Positions 15,391 to 16,304 of a DNA stretch of 16,304 bases are shown piece after piece; the stretch's first letter is position 1; each line of letters begins with the position of its first letter. This DNA is from Smithella sp. UBA2180 (GTDB lineage: Bacteria; Desulfobacterota; Syntrophia; Syntrophales; Smithellaceae). The stretch is from assembly GCA_002327415.1 (NCBI GenBank), contig DCVU01000143.1, forward strand, positions 6,660 to 22,963. The letters are read 5' to 3'. Position numbers and translations under genes: made by a program. The notes beneath the pieces are model-generated. The model did not search any database, was not told where the DNA came from, and saw only the letters and a list, made by a program, of their open reading frames with translations.

Positions 15391-15834
15391 TTAAGGGATG
15401 TTAATAATTATTTTCAAAAAGGTTCCTTTATCCACTTCCGACGAGAGGTTGAATATGTCGGAAGAACTTTTAATATTATAAAGCCCCATACCGGCGCCAA
15501 ACCCCATTTCTCTTATCTGCCGATCTGCGGTGGAATAACCTTGCTCCATTGCTAACTCAATGTCTGGTATTCCGGGTCCTTCATCAATTATGTCAAATTC
15601 GACAGTTTTGGGAGTGACTGTCAGATTGATCACTCCTTGCCTGGCATAAGATACAATATTAATTTCTGATTCATAACAGGAGATGGCTGCTTTCCTAATT
15701 ATGTTGTTGGGCAAACCCATATTTTTGAGAATAGATTTTATGTTTGTGGAAACAGATCCTGCGTTATTAAAATTACCACCTTCAACGTCAAAACTATTCT
15801 TATATAAATAATTTTCAGTTTCAGTTGTTTGCAC
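15391..15834 (-). CDS. RsbW/SpoIIAB-type anti-sigma-factor-like ATPase
   Basis: 147 residues from a GTG at 15834. A longer TTG start at 15864 has a better AAGGG ribosome site but adds ten residues ahead of where I expect homologues to begin; both overlap the upstream DRTGG gene (14 or 44 bases). GHKL ATPase boxes: N-box CYESEINIVSYA (53-64) with E57/N59, G1 box DEGPGIP (84-90), then QGYST (98-102) and G2 box GFGAGMGLYNIK (111-122). The N-terminal FDVEGGNFNNAGSVS (15-29) is typical of relatives placed beside [FeFe] hydrogenases. Classical members bind a sigma factor or phosphorylate an anti-sigma antagonist; no STAS-domain antagonist or sigma factor is encoded nearby. Confidence 0.85.
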   Translation of the reverse strand: MQTTETENYLYKNSFDVEGGNFNNAGSVSTNIKSILKNMGLPNNIIRKAAISCYESEINIVSYARQGVINLTVTPKTVEFDIIDEGPGIPDIELAMEQGYSTADRQIREMGFGAGMGLYNIKSSSDIFNLSSEVDKGTFLKIIINIP

Positions 15835-16195
15835 GGTGATCTTCAACTTGTTCCAGACAGCCAACTATGCCCTTAGTATAAAGACGGCCGGCTGTTTCGA
15901 ATAAAATATACTTGGTTGTCAGAAGAGGAATTTTAAATTCTTTGGCCAGATTAATGGTTTCGACAGGTGGCTTTTTCCCTCTAACTAAAATTATAGCGGC
16001 AATATCCATAACATTAGCTATTCTAATTACCTGGCTATTAGTCAGGCCTGTTAGCAAAAGACTGCCCGCTTTCGCAAAAGCAAGAACATCGCTCATCAAA
16101 TCAGCTCCAAACGCTGTTTTGACTTCCATATCTAATTTTTCCGTACCGACAATTACATCGGCATCAAGTATTTCTTTTACGTCACTTAGCTTCAA
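15821..16195 (-). CDS. DRTGG-domain protein, single domain, TTG start
   Basis: 124 residues from a TTG start with GAGG eight bases upstream; no in-frame ATG or GTG fits. The single DRTGG domain shows GADLMSDVLAFAKAGSLLLT (30-49), IAAIILVRGKKP (65-76), KIPLLTTKYILFETAGRLY (87-105) and a short charged tail. It is paralogous to the protein at 15032-15373. It is the first gene of the minus-strand signalling block, after a likely promoter at 16262-16291. The literal D-R-T-G-G string is absent in both copies, which is common in this family. Confidence 0.85.
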   Translation of the reverse strand: MKLSDVKEILDADVIVGTEKLDMEVKTAFGADLMSDVLAFAKAGSLLLTGLTNSQVIRIANVMDIAAIILVRGKKPPVETINLAKEFKIPLLTTKYILFETAGRLYTKGIVGCLEQVEDHRANN

Positions 16196-16211
16196 TATCT
16201 AATCCTCATGA

Positions 16212-16236
16212 AAAACAAATTTAGTAAGTTTGTTTT
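16212..16236 (-). repeat. Inverted repeat in the leader of the signalling block
   Basis: AAAACAAA (16236-16229 on the minus strand) and TTTGTTTT (16219-16212) form a perfect 8-bp A/T-rich stem with a 9-base loop, ending about seven bases before the GAGG ribosome site. It could be an operator, a weak attenuator or chance in AT-rich DNA. Confidence 0.35.
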
Positions 16237-16261
16237 AAATATAGAAAATATATTATTGTTT

Positions 16262-16291
16262 TTAATATCATATATTAAACTTTACTGTCAA
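16262..16291 (-). promoter_or_regulatory. Likely sigma-70 promoter of the signalling block
   Basis: On the minus strand TTGACA (16291-16286), an 18-base AT-rich spacer, then TATTAA (16267-16262), four of six -10 bases. Transcription would start near 16255, with a leader of about 60 bases to the TTG at 16195. Confidence 0.55.
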
Positions 16292-16304
16292 TGTATTCTT
16301 CTTT

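Noticed and set aside
16212..16236. AAAACAAA/TTTGTTTT inverted repeat considered as a Rex (NADH-sensing repressor) operator
   Set aside because: Rex sites have TTGT-type left arms and ACAA-type right arms; this repeat has the opposite orientation.
1..16304. Search by eye for CRISPR arrays, tRNA or rRNA genes, insertion sequences, integrases and riboswitches
   Set aside because: No regularly spaced repeats, no cloverleaf with CCA end, no transposase or integrase motifs and no riboswitch core that I could recognise.

Overview
The window reads as a piece of chromosome from a strictly anaerobic, hydrogen-metabolising bacterium. A Desulfobacterota/Syntrophales-like fermenter or syntroph (Syntrophus/Smithella type) is my best guess. 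This rests on gene content: a trimeric or tetrameric NAD(P)-linked [FeFe] hydrogenase, its maturase HydF, and a NuoF-GltD fusion. No rRNA, tRNA, mobile element or CRISPR array was seen, so the taxonomic call is inference.

Left part (1-4695), mostly plus strand: small exported proteins of unknown function surround one signalling enzyme. They are a partial gene at the edge, a 193-aa exported protein whose coding-like sequence continues past two in-frame stops, a GAF/HD-GYP cyclic-di-GMP phosphodiesterase, a minus-strand exported protein, and an exported SRPBCC/START-like protein. A bidirectional terminator (2941-2984) separates the HD-GYP gene from the convergent minus-strand gene, which has a near-consensus sigma-70 promoter at 3691-3719.

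Right part (4788-16195), entirely minus strand; in transcription order from the right edge: (i) a five-gene signalling block of DRTGG protein, RsbW-type ATPase, second DRTGG protein, PHP-domain hydrolase and an orphan histidine-kinase-type ATPase; (ii) the hydrogenase structural genes NuoE-like, HndB-like 2Fe-2S protein, a 1018-aa NuoF-GltD fusion and the catalytic subunit HydA, ended by a strong intrinsic terminator at 7559-7596; (iii) aspartate ammonia-lyase followed by the H-cluster maturase HydF with a one-base stop/start overlap. HydE and HydG are not in the window.

Working model: electrons from NADH (FMN site in the NuoF part), possibly NADPH (FAD site in the GltD part) and reduced ferredoxin (Fe-S clusters of HydA) meet at the H-cluster to make or consume H2. 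HydF delivers the diiron site, and AspA may supply ammonia near the maturase. The DRTGG/ATPase/PHP block is a candidate redox- or nucleotide-sensing regulator of this complex. Points that most deserve a second look are the NuoF-GltD fusion, the TSCSPGW variant of the H-cluster L1 motif, the signalling block, and a decayed in-frame duplication directly after the stop of the orphan ATPase.
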